A stretch of 64,000 bases of DNA from Janthinobacterium rivuli (GCF_029690045.1 NZ_CP121464.1:3658001-3722000), one strand, 5' to 3'. Positions 28,989-37,808 are shown, counted from the first letter of the stretch. The notes: generated by a model from the letters alone, not told the origin. Program-made: numbers and translations.

Positions 28989-29768
28989 ATGACTTTTAAG
29001 CCAGCCCGCTTGCTGATCGCACTACTCGCCGTTGTCGCGGTACCTGTTTTTGCGCAAAATGTTGCCGTTGTTAATGGCAAGCCTATCCCATCGTCGCGCG
29101 TTGATGCAGTCGTCAAACAAGTCGTCGCCCAAGGCCAGCAACCGGATTCGCCGCAACTGCGCGAAATGATCAAGAAGGACTTGATCGGCCGTGAAGTGCT
29201 GATGCAAGAAGCGGAAAACAAAGGTTTCGGTAAAGATGCAGCCGTCAAGCAGCAAATCGAGAACGCACGCCAGGCCATCGTCATCAACGCCCTGGTCGGC
29301 GACTACCTGAAAAAGAACCCGGTCAACGACGCTGAAATCAAGGCGGAATACGACAAGTTCGTGGCCCAGACCGGCGACAAGGAATACCACGTGCGCCACA
29401 TCCTGGTGGCCACCGAAGCGGAAGCGAAAGACATCATCGCCAAGCTGAAAGGCGGCGCCAAGTTCGAAGACCTGGCCAAGCAGTCGAAAGATGCCGGTTC
29501 GGCCGACAATGGCGGCGACCTGGACTGGGCAGCCCCATCGTCCTTCCCGAAAGTCTTCTCGGACGCCTTCGTGAAACTGCAAAAAGGCCAGGTCACCGAC
29601 ACCCCGGTGCAAACGCCTAACGGTTTCCACGTGATCAAGCTGGACGACACCCGCGCGGCAAAACTGCCGACCCTGGAAGAAGTCAAGCCACAGATCGCCG
29701 AAGCGCTGCAGCAAAAGAAACTGCAAGCGTATCAGGAAGAAATGATCAAAAAAGCGAAAGTTCAGTAA
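28989..29768 (+). CDS. Periplasmic peptidyl-prolyl isomerase, parvulin type (copy 1)
   Basis: A 259-residue exported protein: signal peptide (LLIALLAVVAVPVFA), an N-terminal SurA-like helical domain (SRVDAVVKQVVAQGQQPDSP), one parvulin domain from about EYHVRHILVATEAEAKDI to GFHVIKLDDTR, and a helical tail. It catalyses proline isomerisation in folding envelope proteins. A closely similar gene follows at 29880, with which it shares a 71-bp identical stretch. Confidence 0.93.
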   Translation: MTFKPARLLIALLAVVAVPVFAQNVAVVNGKPIPSSRVDAVVKQVVAQGQQPDSPQLREMIKKDLIGREVLMQEAENKGFGKDAAVKQQIENARQAIVINALVGDYLKKNPVNDAEIKAEYDKFVAQTGDKEYHVRHILVATEAEAKDIIAKLKGGAKFEDLAKQSKDAGSADNGGDLDWAAPSSFPKVFSDAFVKLQKGQVTDTPVQTPNGFHVIKLDDTRAAKLPTLEEVKPQIAEALQQKKLQAYQEEMIKKAKVQ

Positions 29769-29780
29769 GAACTGACCTCC

Positions 29781-29802
29781 CCGGCGCCCTTTTCGGCGCC
29801 GG
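29781..29802 (+). promoter_or_regulatory. Hairpin between the two parvulin genes
   Basis: CCGGCGCC (29781-29788) and GGCGCCGG (29795-29802) enclose CTTTTC. No U tract follows the stem, so it is more likely an mRNA-processing or stability element than a full terminator. Confidence 0.5.
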
Positions 29803-29879
29803 TCGTGTATTCTGCGCCTGAATGCGCACTGCACGGCAGTCGCGCGTATCGATTTTTAGTATATTTATTAGGAATGAAC

Positions 29880-30656
29880 ATGATTTTGAAGCCAGCCCGC
29901 CTGATCTTAGCCCTGGTCGCCGTTGTAGCGATCCCTGCGTTCGCGCAAAACGTGGCCACCGTGAATGGCAAGGCCATCCCTTCGTCGCGCGTCGACCAGG
30001 TCGTCAAGCAAGTCGTCGCCCAAGGCAAACAAGCGGATTCGCCGCAATTGCGCGAAGCCATCAAGAAAGACCTGATCGGCCGCGAAGTGCTGATCCAGGA
30101 AGCCGACAAGCAAGGCTACGGCACGCGTCCGGAAGTCAAGTCGCAGATCGACAATGCCCGTCAAAGCATCATCATCAACGCCCTGCTGGCCGACTACGTC
30201 AAGAAAAACCCCGTCAAGGACGCTGAAATCAAGGCCGAGTACGACAAGTTCAAGGCACAGGCCGGCGACAAGGAATACCATGCACGCCATATCCTGGTGG
30301 CCACCGAAGCGGAAGCGAAAGACATCATCGCCAAGCTGAAAGGCGGCGCCAAGTTCGAAGAACTGGCGAAAGTATCGAAAGACGGTTCCGCAGCCAATGG
30401 CGGCGACCTGGACTGGGCTAGCCCAGCTTCGTACGTGAAGCCATTCTCCGACGCCATGGTTGCTTTGAAACCAGGCCAGGTCACGCAAACGCCAGTGCAA
30501 TCGCAATTCGGCTTCCACGTGATCAAGCTGGAAGAAACCCGTCCGACGAAGCTGCCGGCACTGGAAGAAGTCAAGGGCCAAGTGGCCGAGTCGCTGCAAC
30601 AGAAGAAACTCGCCGCCTACCGCGATGAGTTGATGAAGAAGGCAAAAATCCAGTAA
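29880..30656 (+). CDS. Periplasmic peptidyl-prolyl isomerase, parvulin type (copy 2)
   Basis: A 258-residue paralogue of the preceding gene with the same build: signal peptide (LILALVAVVAIPAFA), SurA-like N-terminal part, parvulin domain (EYHARHILVATEAEAKDI to GFHVIKLEETR) and tail. The ATG at 29880 is preferred to one two codons earlier because AGGA (29870-29873) is six bases away and the signal peptides then align. Differences cluster in the N-terminal helices and after the parvulin core, so client range may differ. A strong terminator ends the unit. Confidence 0.93.
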   Translation: MILKPARLILALVAVVAIPAFAQNVATVNGKAIPSSRVDQVVKQVVAQGKQADSPQLREAIKKDLIGREVLIQEADKQGYGTRPEVKSQIDNARQSIIINALLADYVKKNPVKDAEIKAEYDKFKAQAGDKEYHARHILVATEAEAKDIIAKLKGGAKFEELAKVSKDGSAANGGDLDWASPASYVKPFSDAMVALKPGQVTQTPVQSQFGFHVIKLEETRPTKLPALEEVKGQVAESLQQKKLAAYRDELMKKAKIQ

Positions 30657-30673
30657 TATCGGATGAAGATGAA

Positions 30674-30699
30674 AAGGCGCTCCACGGAGCGCCTTTTTT
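30674..30699 (+). terminator. Intrinsic terminator after parvulin copy 2
   Basis: AAGGCGCTCC (30674-30683) and GGAGCGCCTT (30686-30695) form a 10-bp stem followed by a T run through 30699. Confidence 0.88.
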
Positions 30700-30714
30700 A
30701 CGCCTGGAGATGCC

Positions 30715-31395
30715 ATGAATCTACATGCAGAATTAAAAGTCGCGCTGGAAGCGGCGGCCGAACCGGGCCGCGCGGCGCCCATGCAAGCCTATATGCGCGA
30801 CCAGTTCATTTTCCTGGGCGTGGCGGCGCCGCAGCGGCGGATGGCCGCCAAGGGCTTGCTGGCAAGCTTGAAGGGCATCGATGCCGCGACCTTGCTGGAA
30901 CACGCGCAACGGCTGTGGCAGCAGCCGCAGCGCGAATACCAGCACGTGGCGCTCGACATGCTGGCCCTGCACCGGCGCCAGCTGGACGTTGAACACATCC
31001 CCGCCCTGCTCGGCCTGGCGCGCCAGCGCGCATGGTGGGACAGCGTGGACGGCATGGCCGGCATCGTCGGCGAGGTGCTGCAGGCGGCGCACCAGCGCGG
31101 CGGCGACGGCCATGCGCACATGGATGACGCGCTGCACCACCAAGACTTCTGGCTGCGCCGCATCGCCATGCTGCACCAGCTGGGCTGGCGCGCCGACACG
31201 GATGTGGCCTGGCTATTCGACGCGGCATTGGCCCTGGCCCACGAAGACGAGTTTTTCATCCGCAAGGCCATCGGCTGGGCCTTGCGCGATTATGCTCGCC
31301 ACGCGCCTGAGGCCGTGACGACGTTTACCAACACGCACCGCCAGCAACTGTCGCCGCTCAGCTACCGCGAAGCGCTGAAGCACCAGCCACCTTGA
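30715..31395 (+). CDS. DNA alkylation repair protein (AlkD-like glycosylase)
   Basis: A 226-residue helical-repeat (HEAT-like) protein of the AlkD family, which removes cationic alkylated bases such as 3-methyladenine and 7-methylguanine. Family features are REYQHVALDMLALHRR, WWDSVDGMAG (tryptophans and aspartate near the lesion), DFWLRRIAMLHQLGW and EFFIRKAIGWALRDYA. It begins 15 bases after a terminator. Its end overlaps the convergent TetR gene by 38 bp. Confidence 0.88.
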   Translation: MNLHAELKVALEAAAEPGRAAPMQAYMRDQFIFLGVAAPQRRMAAKGLLASLKGIDAATLLEHAQRLWQQPQREYQHVALDMLALHRRQLDVEHIPALLGLARQRAWWDSVDGMAGIVGEVLQAAHQRGGDGHAHMDDALHHQDFWLRRIAMLHQLGWRADTDVAWLFDAALALAHEDEFFIRKAIGWALRDYARHAPEAVTTFTNTHRQQLSPLSYREALKHQPP

Positions 31396-32032
31396 ACGCC
31401 GATCCGCCCAGCAGACGTAGCGCGGCGTCGATGCGGGGGCCGGCATCCCAGGCCGGCACGGGCGCCAGCAAACCCAGCGCCATCTGCCGCAGGGGCTCGG
31501 CAATCACCATCGCCAGCAGCAAGCTGGCCAGTTCCGAAGCATCGCCGAGCAGCACGTGGCCCCGCGTGGCCTGGCGCTGCAGCCACTCAGCCAGCATGGC
31601 CGTACCCCGCTCGATGCCGTTGCGCTGATACACGGCAAGTAAATCGGCGCGCGCGGGAAACTCCGTGCACAGCAGGCGGAACAGGCCCACGGCGTCCGCC
31701 GTCAGCACGCGCGCCGCCATCGCCTGCAAGACCTCCTTCAATAACGGCAAGACCTCAGCGGGCGCGGTCGCATCGTGCGCCATGGCCGGCAAAAAGGCGT
31801 CCGTCCAGCCGCGCACCACCAGGGCGACCAGTTCCTCGCGGTTGGCCGCGTACTGATACAGCGACTTCTTGGCCATACCCGCGTGGCGCGCCACCGCTTC
31901 CATCGTCGTGGCCGCATAGCCTTCCTGCAGCAGCAGCCAGGTGGCCGCCTGCACGGCCGCCTCGCGCGCTTCCCCGGGCGGCCGCGCCGGACGGCCCCGT
32001 CCGCGCACAGCCTTGCTCTCTTCTTCCTGCAT
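31358..32032 (-). CDS. TetR-family transcriptional regulator
   Basis: A 224-residue TetR repressor. The N-terminal HTH reads AATWLLLQEGYAATTMEAVARHAGMAKKSLYQYAANREELVA in outline (about 29-70), and the C-terminal helices would bind a hydrophobic ligand. It is divergent from the DAPG-hydrolase-like gene with a palindrome and TATAAT between them, so that gene is the probable target. In Pseudomonas, the TetR protein PhlH controls phlG, an equivalent arrangement; homology beyond family level is not shown here. Confidence 0.9.
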   Translation of the reverse strand: MQEEESKAVRGRGRPARPPGEAREAAVQAATWLLLQEGYAATTMEAVARHAGMAKKSLYQYAANREELVALVVRGWTDAFLPAMAHDATAPAEVLPLLKEVLQAMAARVLTADAVGLFRLLCTEFPARADLLAVYQRNGIERGTAMLAEWLQRQATRGHVLLGDASELASLLLAMVIAEPLRQMALGLLAPVPAWDAGPRIDAALRLLGGSAFKVAGASALRGS

Positions 32033-32082
32033 GCCATCTCCCAGCTTGATCGATAAGCAATTTTACACTGAAACATATTTTG

Positions 32083-32112
32083 GAAACGTATTGCGTTTCT
32101 TTAATATATAAT
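32083..32112 (+). promoter_or_regulatory. TetR-type operator and promoter of DAPG-hydrolase-like gene
   Basis: GAAACGTATTGCGTTTC (32083-32099) is an inverted repeat with 6-bp arms and a 5-base spacer; a related half, GAAACATATT, lies just upstream at 32070-32079. A perfect TATAAT follows at 32107-32112, 28 bp before the start codon, so repressor binding would block RNA polymerase. Confidence 0.6.
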
Positions 32113-32139
32113 TGGCTCACCCCAACAAAGGAGAAGGAC

Positions 32140-32838
32140 ATGACGCAGCATATTGAATTCCCATGGAGCATCACCAACACAGGCGACTTGCTCGACCCGT
32201 TTCCCCTGCACCTGGAAACGGGCATCACGCGCCTGCCCGACGGTTGCCTGCTGGTGGCGGCGCGCACGGAACTGCACGGCTGCAGCGGGCGCATGCTGGA
32301 CTGGTGGTTTACGTTTTTCGAGACGACGCAGCACATCAAATGGTGGCACCCGCACGATCACGTGGCCCATCACGGCTGGAACAGCGCGTGGAAAAAGGGA
32401 GAGCGTTACTACGGCGCCTCGATCGAGGCGGTGGAATCGCTGGGCGACATTCCGCCCGTGAAAGCCAAGCTGAAGTTCCATGACCCGAAGGAAGTATTTG
32501 ATCCGGCGCAACTGCAACAGGCCCAGGACAGCGGCGCCCTGTCGGCCGCCATCTGCGCGCGCATCGGCTTTGGCGAACATGTACAGCTGGACCCGCAGGG
32601 CGATCCGCTCGATGGCGAAATGCTGCACCTGACGCGCGACACGCCCACGGGCTGCGTGCTGCGCAGCCGCTTCTTGCTGGGCCGCAATAGCCTGAATCCC
32701 GTGCGCGACGTGCCCGACGTGCTGGGCCTCAATTTGCTGCGCCATTGCTACAGCGAATTTACCTATCTGTCGCGCTTCCTGCCGTCGCTGTACTACGGCG
32801 AGCACGCCAACGGGGAAAAGGCGCCGCTGCCCTGGTAA
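32140..32838 (+). CDS. DAPG hydrolase (PhlG)-like metal-dependent protein
   Basis: A 232-residue protein with the signature of the PhlG family, zinc-dependent C-C hydrolases acting on acylated phloroglucinols. Visible are MLDWWFTFF followed by KWWHPHDHVAHHGW (about 53-80), the region that carries a metal-ligand histidine in PhlG, then KLKFHDP and a C-terminal HCYSEFTYLSRFLP. It is shorter than PhlG (about 290). The ATG at 32140 is preceded by AAGGAGAAGG. Family placement rests on motif resemblance; the substrate could be any related acyl-phenol or acyl-ketone. Confidence 0.72.
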   Translation: MTQHIEFPWSITNTGDLLDPFPLHLETGITRLPDGCLLVAARTELHGCSGRMLDWWFTFFETTQHIKWWHPHDHVAHHGWNSAWKKGERYYGASIEAVESLGDIPPVKAKLKFHDPKEVFDPAQLQQAQDSGALSAAICARIGFGEHVQLDPQGDPLDGEMLHLTRDTPTGCVLRSRFLLGRNSLNPVRDVPDVLGLNLLRHCYSEFTYLSRFLPSLYYGEHANGEKAPLPW

Positions 32839-32847
32839 AACATGGCT

Positions 32848-33741
32848 TTACAACTGCTTGTGCATACGCGCCAGCGGCAGCTTGATGTCATCGGGCAAGT
32901 CCAGATGAAACTCTTCCGTCACGGCAAAGCCGCTGGCCAGGTACAGCGGCACGCCGGGCAAGGTGGCGGCCAGTTCCAGGGCGGTAAAACCGGCGGCCAG
33001 GGCCTGCCGTTCGCAATGGCGCATCAGCATGCTGCCCAGTCCCTGGCGCGCGGCCGCAGGCTCCACAAAGAAGGCGCGGATGCGGCCCGGCTGGCTGGCC
33101 GGATCGAGCAGCGGGTCCGGCCCGCTCTTGGCGCGGTCGGCCCCATACAGGGTGGCGCGCTGGCTCCAGCCGCCGCAGGCCAGCATGGCGGCATCGCGTT
33201 CGATGACGAAATACGTCCGGTCGGCAACAAGCTGCGTATCGACGCCGAACACGTGGCGCGTGACGGATTCGGCCTGTTCCCGCGTATAAAATCCCGCGCT
33301 CAGTTCCACGCCGGAACGGGCGATCAGCGCATTCATGGCGGGTACTTCGGCCGGCAGCGCCACGCGCAAGCTGCTCAAAGCGCCAAAGCTGAACCAGGCA
33401 CGGCGGATGCGGCCCTGCTCCACCTCATACGTCGCCACCAGTTCCTGCGCCGACACGCCATCATCCGTGTCGCCATGGACGATTTCATGGTCGATCACCA
33501 GCTTGCCGCAGGCTATGCGGTTGAGCAACTGCGCCCGCGGCCGGCTGGCGGCGAAACGTGCCGTGAAACGGGGGCCAATCTGCGCGCTGCCTTGCGCCAG
33601 CAAGGTATCGGGATGCTGGAATTGCTGTGCGTCATCGGCGTAGATGGCCAGCAAGGCTGGTACGTCGTGTGCGTTGTAGGCGTCCAGTTGGGCCTGGACC
33701 ACCGCCGTTGGCGAAATAAGTGTATCGTTGGCAAGCGCCAT
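32848..33741 (-). CDS. NTF2-like domain fused to GNAT acetyltransferase
   Basis: A 297-residue two-domain protein. The N-terminal half (about 1-115) reads like an NTF2/SnoaL fold: VVQAQLDAYNAHDVPALLAIYADD, then KLVIDHEIVHG and LVATYEVEQGRIRRAWF. The C-terminal half (about 130-295) is a GNAT domain with FFVEPAAARQGLGSMLMRHCE as acetyl-CoA loop and YLASGFAVTEE. The fusion is unusual. Start at ATG 33741 after AGGTGCACGC. It is convergent with the DAPG-hydrolase-like gene, nine bases apart. Confidence 0.82.
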   Translation of the reverse strand: MALANDTLISPTAVVQAQLDAYNAHDVPALLAIYADDAQQFQHPDTLLAQGSAQIGPRFTARFAASRPRAQLLNRIACGKLVIDHEIVHGDTDDGVSAQELVATYEVEQGRIRRAWFSFGALSSLRVALPAEVPAMNALIARSGVELSAGFYTREQAESVTRHVFGVDTQLVADRTYFVIERDAAMLACGGWSQRATLYGADRAKSGPDPLLDPASQPGRIRAFFVEPAAARQGLGSMLMRHCERQALAAGFTALELAATLPGVPLYLASGFAVTEEFHLDLPDDIKLPLARMHKQL

Positions 33742-33906
33742 GCGTGCACCTGTTGTGATGTGGTTGGAAAGTTGCAAAGCGTAACACTGTCGCTCCTGTC
33801 GCGGCGCAGTTTGCTGCGATAATTGTAAGATTCGTTATAAGATTCACCGCAAGAGACATCTTGCGGCGTCACCAATCAATCGCAAATCGCAGCAGGAGTA
33901 GATATC

Positions 33907-34797
33907 ATGAAATGGGAAGGCAATCGCGAAAGCGACAATGTGGAAGATCGCCGTGGCGAAGACGGTGGTGGAGGCGGTGGCGGCGGCTTTGGTTTTGGCG
34001 GGCGCTCGATCGGCATCGGCACCATCGTCATCGCCCTCGTCGGCTCGTATGTGCTGGGCGTCAATCCCTTGACCTTGCTGAACCTGCTCAGCGGCGGTGG
34101 CGGCCAGATCAGCACCCAGCAAAGCCAGGCACCGGCGCGCCAGCCGCCCGAATCGGACGACATGGCCCGCTTCGTGAAAACCGTGCTGGCCGATACGGAA
34201 GACACGTGGGGCGCCCTGTTCAAGGCCGAGGGCGGCAGCTATGTGAAACCCAAGCTGGTGTTGTTCTCGGGCAGCATTCCGACCGCCTGCGGCACGGGCC
34301 AGAGCGCCAGCGGGCCGTTCTACTGCCCCGGCGACCAAAAAGTTTACCTGGACCTCGATTTTTTCAATCTGATGCAGCAACGCTTCAAGGTGTCGGGCGA
34401 GTTTGCCGAAGCCTACGTGATCGCACATGAAGTGGGCCACCACGTGCAAAACCTGATGGGTTTGTCCGAAAAGGTCGACAATGCGCGCCGCACGCAATCG
34501 GAGCGCCAGGCCAACGCCATGTCCGTGCGCCTGGAATTGCAGGCCGACTGCTTTGCCGGCGTGTGGGCCTTCCACGCGAACCAGGACCGCAAGATCCTGG
34601 AACAGGGCGACGTGGAAGCGGCCTTGAAAGCGGCCACGGCCATCGGCGACGATGCGCTGCAGCGCCAGGCGCAAGGCCACGTCGTGCCCGACTCGTTTAC
34701 GCACGGCACTTCGGAACAGCGCGTGCGCTGGTTCAGCAAGGGCATCGAAAGCGGCCAGATTTCCCAGTGCAATACGTTCGAGGCGCGCCAGTTGTAA
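33907..34797 (+). CDS. Putative neutral zinc metallopeptidase (YpfJ family)
   Basis: A 296-residue membrane-anchored zincin-like protein. A glycine-rich cytoplasmic start (DRRGEDGGGGGGGG) leads to one membrane helix (about 36-58), and the catalytic motif is His174-Glu175-x-x-His178 in VIAHEVGHHVQNLMG. Further family sequences are PFYCPGDQKVYLDLDFF and LQADCFAGVWA, the latter giving a likely third ligand. Substrates are unknown. It is convergent with the binding-protein gene, with a GC-rich hairpin between. Confidence 0.9.
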   Translation: MKWEGNRESDNVEDRRGEDGGGGGGGGFGFGGRSIGIGTIVIALVGSYVLGVNPLTLLNLLSGGGGQISTQQSQAPARQPPESDDMARFVKTVLADTEDTWGALFKAEGGSYVKPKLVLFSGSIPTACGTGQSASGPFYCPGDQKVYLDLDFFNLMQQRFKVSGEFAEAYVIAHEVGHHVQNLMGLSEKVDNARRTQSERQANAMSVRLELQADCFAGVWAFHANQDRKILEQGDVEAALKAATAIGDDALQRQAQGHVVPDSFTHGTSEQRVRWFSKGIESGQISQCNTFEARQL

Positions 34798-34806
34798 ATG
34801 AATCCA

Positions 34807-34836
34807 CGCATGCCGCCCCGCGCGGGCCGGCATGCG
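34807..34836. terminator. Long GC palindrome between convergent genes
   Basis: CGCATGCCG (34807-34815) and CGGCATGCG (34828-34836) enclose CCCGCGCGGG, itself self-complementary, making a nearly continuous 30-nt palindrome. It lies just after the metallopeptidase stop and just before the stop of the opposite gene. No U tract; likely a bidirectional transcript-end structure. Confidence 0.5.
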
Positions 34837-34842
34837 CATCCA

Positions 34843-35607
34843 TCAGGGCACGCCGACGTCGTAGCGCTTGCCCAGTCGTTTCAGCTCGCCCGTCTCGATC
34901 AGGCTGTTCATTTCCTGGTCGAACTGCAGGCGCAGCTTGTCGAAAGTGGGCGAACGGGGGAAGGCGAAATAGCCGTTTTGTATCTCGATGACTTTGGGCA
35001 AGGGTTTCACCTGGCGGCCGTAGCCCAGACGGGCAATCACGGGATCGGTATTGCGGCGGTTGCTGACGAACACGTCGACGTGGTTGTGCACCAGCATCTT
35101 CAAGCCATTTTCCACGTTATTGGCCACGCTGACCTGCAAGCCGGGCCGCACGCGCTCCCAGTCCGCGCCATAGGCCCAGCCATTGAGCAGCACCACCCGG
35201 CGGTTCTTCAGCACCGCGTAGTCGCCATCCCAGCCGAAGCTGGCATCCTGGCGCGTATAAAACACCATCTGGTCCTGGTAAAACGGCTTGTCGGAAAACG
35301 CCATGCTGGCGATGCGCTCGGGCGTCTTGTAAGGGCCGATCAGGATATCGGCCTGGCCCTGCACCAGCATGGCTTGCGCGCGCGCCCACGGCACCATGCG
35401 AAAACGCACGGTGTGCCCCGTGCGCGCCGCCATCAGGCGCAGCAGTTCCGCGCCCAGGCCGCCATATTCACCGCTGTTTTGATACTCGAACACGCGCTCG
35501 AACTGCGCGCCCACGGCCAGCAGTTCCCGGGCTGGCGCCTGCGATGGCACAAGCAGCACGGGCCACAGCAGCGCCAGGGCCAGCAGGCGCCGCCCTGCTT
35601 TTTTCAT
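34843..35607 (-). CDS. Periplasmic solute-binding protein (family 3 type)
   Basis: A 254-residue exported protein of the amino-acid-type periplasmic binding fold. A signal peptide (LLALALLWPVLLVPSQAPA) precedes lobe sequences GLGAELLRLMAARTG, GQADILIGPYKTPERIASMAFS and LVHNHVDVFVSNR, then LRLQFDQEMNSLIETGELKRL. No permease or ATPase lies beside it. Its start codon overlaps the nadC stop (TGATG), so it is translated with the NAD genes. The ligand is unknown; such stand-alone proteins can also act as sensors. Confidence 0.85.
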   Translation of the reverse strand: MKKAGRRLLALALLWPVLLVPSQAPARELLAVGAQFERVFEYQNSGEYGGLGAELLRLMAARTGHTVRFRMVPWARAQAMLVQGQADILIGPYKTPERIASMAFSDKPFYQDQMVFYTRQDASFGWDGDYAVLKNRRVVLLNGWAYGADWERVRPGLQVSVANNVENGLKMLVHNHVDVFVSNRRNTDPVIARLGYGRQVKPLPKVIEIQNGYFAFPRSPTFDKLRLQFDQEMNSLIETGELKRLGKRYDVGVP

Positions 35608-36473
35608 CAGCCGACGATGCGCAAGGAGTAATCGGTGGCCCGCACATCCTTGGTCAGGCTGCCGATCGAGATGCGGTCCACGCCTGTTTCGGCGATGGCG
35701 CGCACGGTGTCGACGTTGATGCCGCCGGACGCTTCCAGCAAGGCGCGGCCAGCCGTCAATGCCACGGCGTCGCGCATCATGTCGTTGCTGAAGTTATCGA
35801 GCAGCACGGAGACGGCGCCCGCATCCAGCGCTTCCTGCAATTGCGCCAGGGTTTCCACCTCGATTTGCACGGGCACGCCCGCGTCGAGGTTGCGCGCGTT
35901 TTCCAGGGCCTGGCTGACGCCGCCGGCGGCCGCGATATGGTTTTCCTTGATCAAAATGCCGTCGTACAGGGCCAGGCGCTGGTTCTTGCCGCCACCGACG
36001 CGTACCGCGTACTTTTGCGCCAGGCGCAGGCCAGGCAAGGTCTTGCGCGTATCTAAAATGGACGCCTTGGTGCCGGCGACCACATCGACATACTGGCGCG
36101 TGGCCGTGGCGACCGCCGACAGCAATTGCAGGAAATTGAGGGCGCTGCGCTCGGCCGTGAGCAAGGCGCGCGCCGGCGCCTGAATCGTGCAGACGACGCT
36201 GTCGGCCGTCATCAGGTCGCCTTCGGCGTAATGCCAAACGATGTCGATGCTGCGGTCCAGGCTTTTCATGATGCCTTCGAACCACGGCGCGCCGCACAGC
36301 ACGGCCGCTTCGCGCACGATGACACGTGCCGTGACGATATGGTCGGGCGGCACCAGCTCGCCCGTCAGGTCGCACTGACCCACGTCTTCCAGCAAGGCAG
36401 CCAGCAAATTGCCTTCGAACGCGCGCGCCAGGGCCGCATCAAAAGGAGCGAAAGAATTAACGAGGGTACTCAT
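35607..36473 (-). CDS. nadC: Quinolinate phosphoribosyltransferase
   Basis: A 288-residue carboxylating nicotinate-nucleotide pyrophosphorylase that converts quinolinate and PRPP to nicotinate mononucleotide in de novo NAD synthesis. Characteristic segments are [58 protein letters not shown] and the C-terminal [20 protein letters not shown]. It follows nadA with a four-base ATGA overlap. Confidence 0.96.
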   Translation of the reverse strand: MSTLVNSFAPFDAALARAFEGNLLAALLEDVGQCDLTGELVPPDHIVTARVIVREAAVLCGAPWFEGIMKSLDRSIDIVWHYAEGDLMTADSVVCTIQAPARALLTAERSALNFLQLLSAVATATRQYVDVVAGTKASILDTRKTLPGLRLAQKYAVRVGGGKNQRLALYDGILIKENHIAAAGGVSQALENARNLDAGVPVQIEVETLAQLQEALDAGAVSVLLDNFSNDMMRDAVALTAGRALLEASGGINVDTVRAIAETGVDRISIGSLTKDVRATDYSLRIVG

Positions 36474-37603
36474 GCTGGACCGATTCCTTGGAACAATGTG
36501 GTTTCTTTTGCCAGGTCAGCACCCGGCTTGAGGCCTGCCTTCTTGGCGGCGGCGAAATCGAGCATACGGTTGATCGAGCGCACGGCCAGCTGGCCGACGG
36601 CAGGATCGACGTGGATTTCGTTATGCATGTTTTCCAGCGTCTGCGCCAGGTTCAGCAAGCCGTTCATGGCCATCCACGGGCAGTGCGCGCAGCTCTTGCA
36701 GGTGGCGCTGTTGCCGGCCGTGGGCGCTTCGATGAAACGTTTTCCTGGCGCGGCCGCGCGCATTTTGTGCAGGATGCCGTTGTCGGTGGCGACAATAAAA
36801 GTGTCCGTGTCCATGGTTTGCGCTGCCGCAATCATTTGCGACGTGGAACCGACCATATCGGCCAGCGCCACCACGTTCGCGGGCGACTCCGGGTGCACGA
36901 GCACCTTGGCTTGCGGATACTCTTCCTTGAGCAAATCGAGTTCGATGCCCTTGAATTCGTCATGCACGAGGCAGCTACCCTGCCACAGCAGCATGTCGGC
37001 GCCCGTCTGCTTTTGAATATACCCGCCCAGGTGCTTGTCGGGCGCCCACAGGATTTTCTTGCCCTGCGCATGCAGGTGAGCCACGATATCGAGGCCGATG
37101 GACGAGGTCACCATCCAGTCCGCGCGCGCCTTGACGGCCGCGCTGGTGTTGGCGTAGACGACAACCGTGCGGTCCGGATGGGCGTCGCAGAAGGCCGTGA
37201 ATTCATCGGCCGGGCAACCGAGGTCGAGCGAACAGGTCGCGTCGAGATCGGGCATCAGCACGGTTTTCTCGGGACTGAGGATCTTTGCCGTTTCGCCCAT
37301 GAAACGCACGCCGGCCACGACGAGGGTCTTGGCCGGATGGTCGCGCCCGAAGCGGGCCATTTCCAGGGAATCGGAGACGCAGCCGCCTGTGGCTTCGGCC
37401 AGGTCTTGCAGATCAGCATCAACGTAGTAGTGGGCAACGAGCACGGCTTCGCGCTCGATCAGCAGGCGCTTGATGCGCGTGATCAGTTCGGCTTTTTCAG
37501 CCGGGGAAGGCGTCGCTGGCGTGCGTGCCCAGGCGTGGGCAGTGCAGCTGGCTCCGTCTTGTGGATGTTCGTACTCGACGGATTTGATGGCTAAAGTTTG
37601 CAT
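36470..37603 (-). CDS. nadA: Quinolinate synthase
   Basis: A 377-residue iron-sulfur enzyme that condenses iminoaspartate with dihydroxyacetone phosphate to quinolinate. It shows [21 protein letters not shown] near the N terminus, [37 protein letters not shown] and the [13 protein letters not shown] region; three conserved cysteines bind the 4Fe-4S cluster. The ATG at 37603 is chosen because the family sequence begins shortly after it; 49 further upstream codons are open but lack similarity. nadB is not in the window. Confidence 0.95.
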   Translation of the reverse strand: MQTLAIKSVEYEHPQDGASCTAHAWARTPATPSPAEKAELITRIKRLLIEREAVLVAHYYVDADLQDLAEATGGCVSDSLEMARFGRDHPAKTLVVAGVRFMGETAKILSPEKTVLMPDLDATCSLDLGCPADEFTAFCDAHPDRTVVVYANTSAAVKARADWMVTSSIGLDIVAHLHAQGKKILWAPDKHLGGYIQKQTGADMLLWQGSCLVHDEFKGIELDLLKEEYPQAKVLVHPESPANVVALADMVGSTSQMIAAAQTMDTDTFIVATDNGILHKMRAAAPGKRFIEAPTAGNSATCKSCAHCPWMAMNGLLNLAQTLENMHNEIHVDPAVGQLAVRSINRMLDFAAAKKAGLKPGADLAKETTLFQGIGPA

Positions 37604-37718
37604 GGCTGTGTCAAACAAAAACGGGATAGACCGGCACGATTGCAATAAAGCAGGTGCGCCGGAACGAAAGGACCGCGGCGCGTCGGTGTGGTGCTGGGTG
37701 GCTTCGCTGGCCGGAATT

Positions 37719-37790
37719 GTCGGATTACGCGACCAATCCGGGCAACTCACCCTGACGTAGGTCGGATTAGCGCACAGCGCGTAATCCGAC
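37719..37790. repeat. REP-like palindrome unit with degenerate partner
   Basis: GTCGGATTA (37761-37769) and TAATCCGAC (37782-37790), with inner GCGC-ACA-GCGC and one bulged G, repeat the unit seen at 6356-6385. A decayed opposite-facing copy starting GTCGGATTACGCG lies at 37719-37731. The element sits in the gap between the ABC-F gene and nadA, both on the minus strand. Confidence 0.7.
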
Positions 37791-37808
37791 GCAACGTTAC
37801 CCTACAAA

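Noticed and set aside
32848..33741. A frameshift joining two separate genes into the NTF2-GNAT protein.
   Set aside because: The frame is continuous with no internal stop, start or ribosome site at the junction, so a true fusion is simpler.
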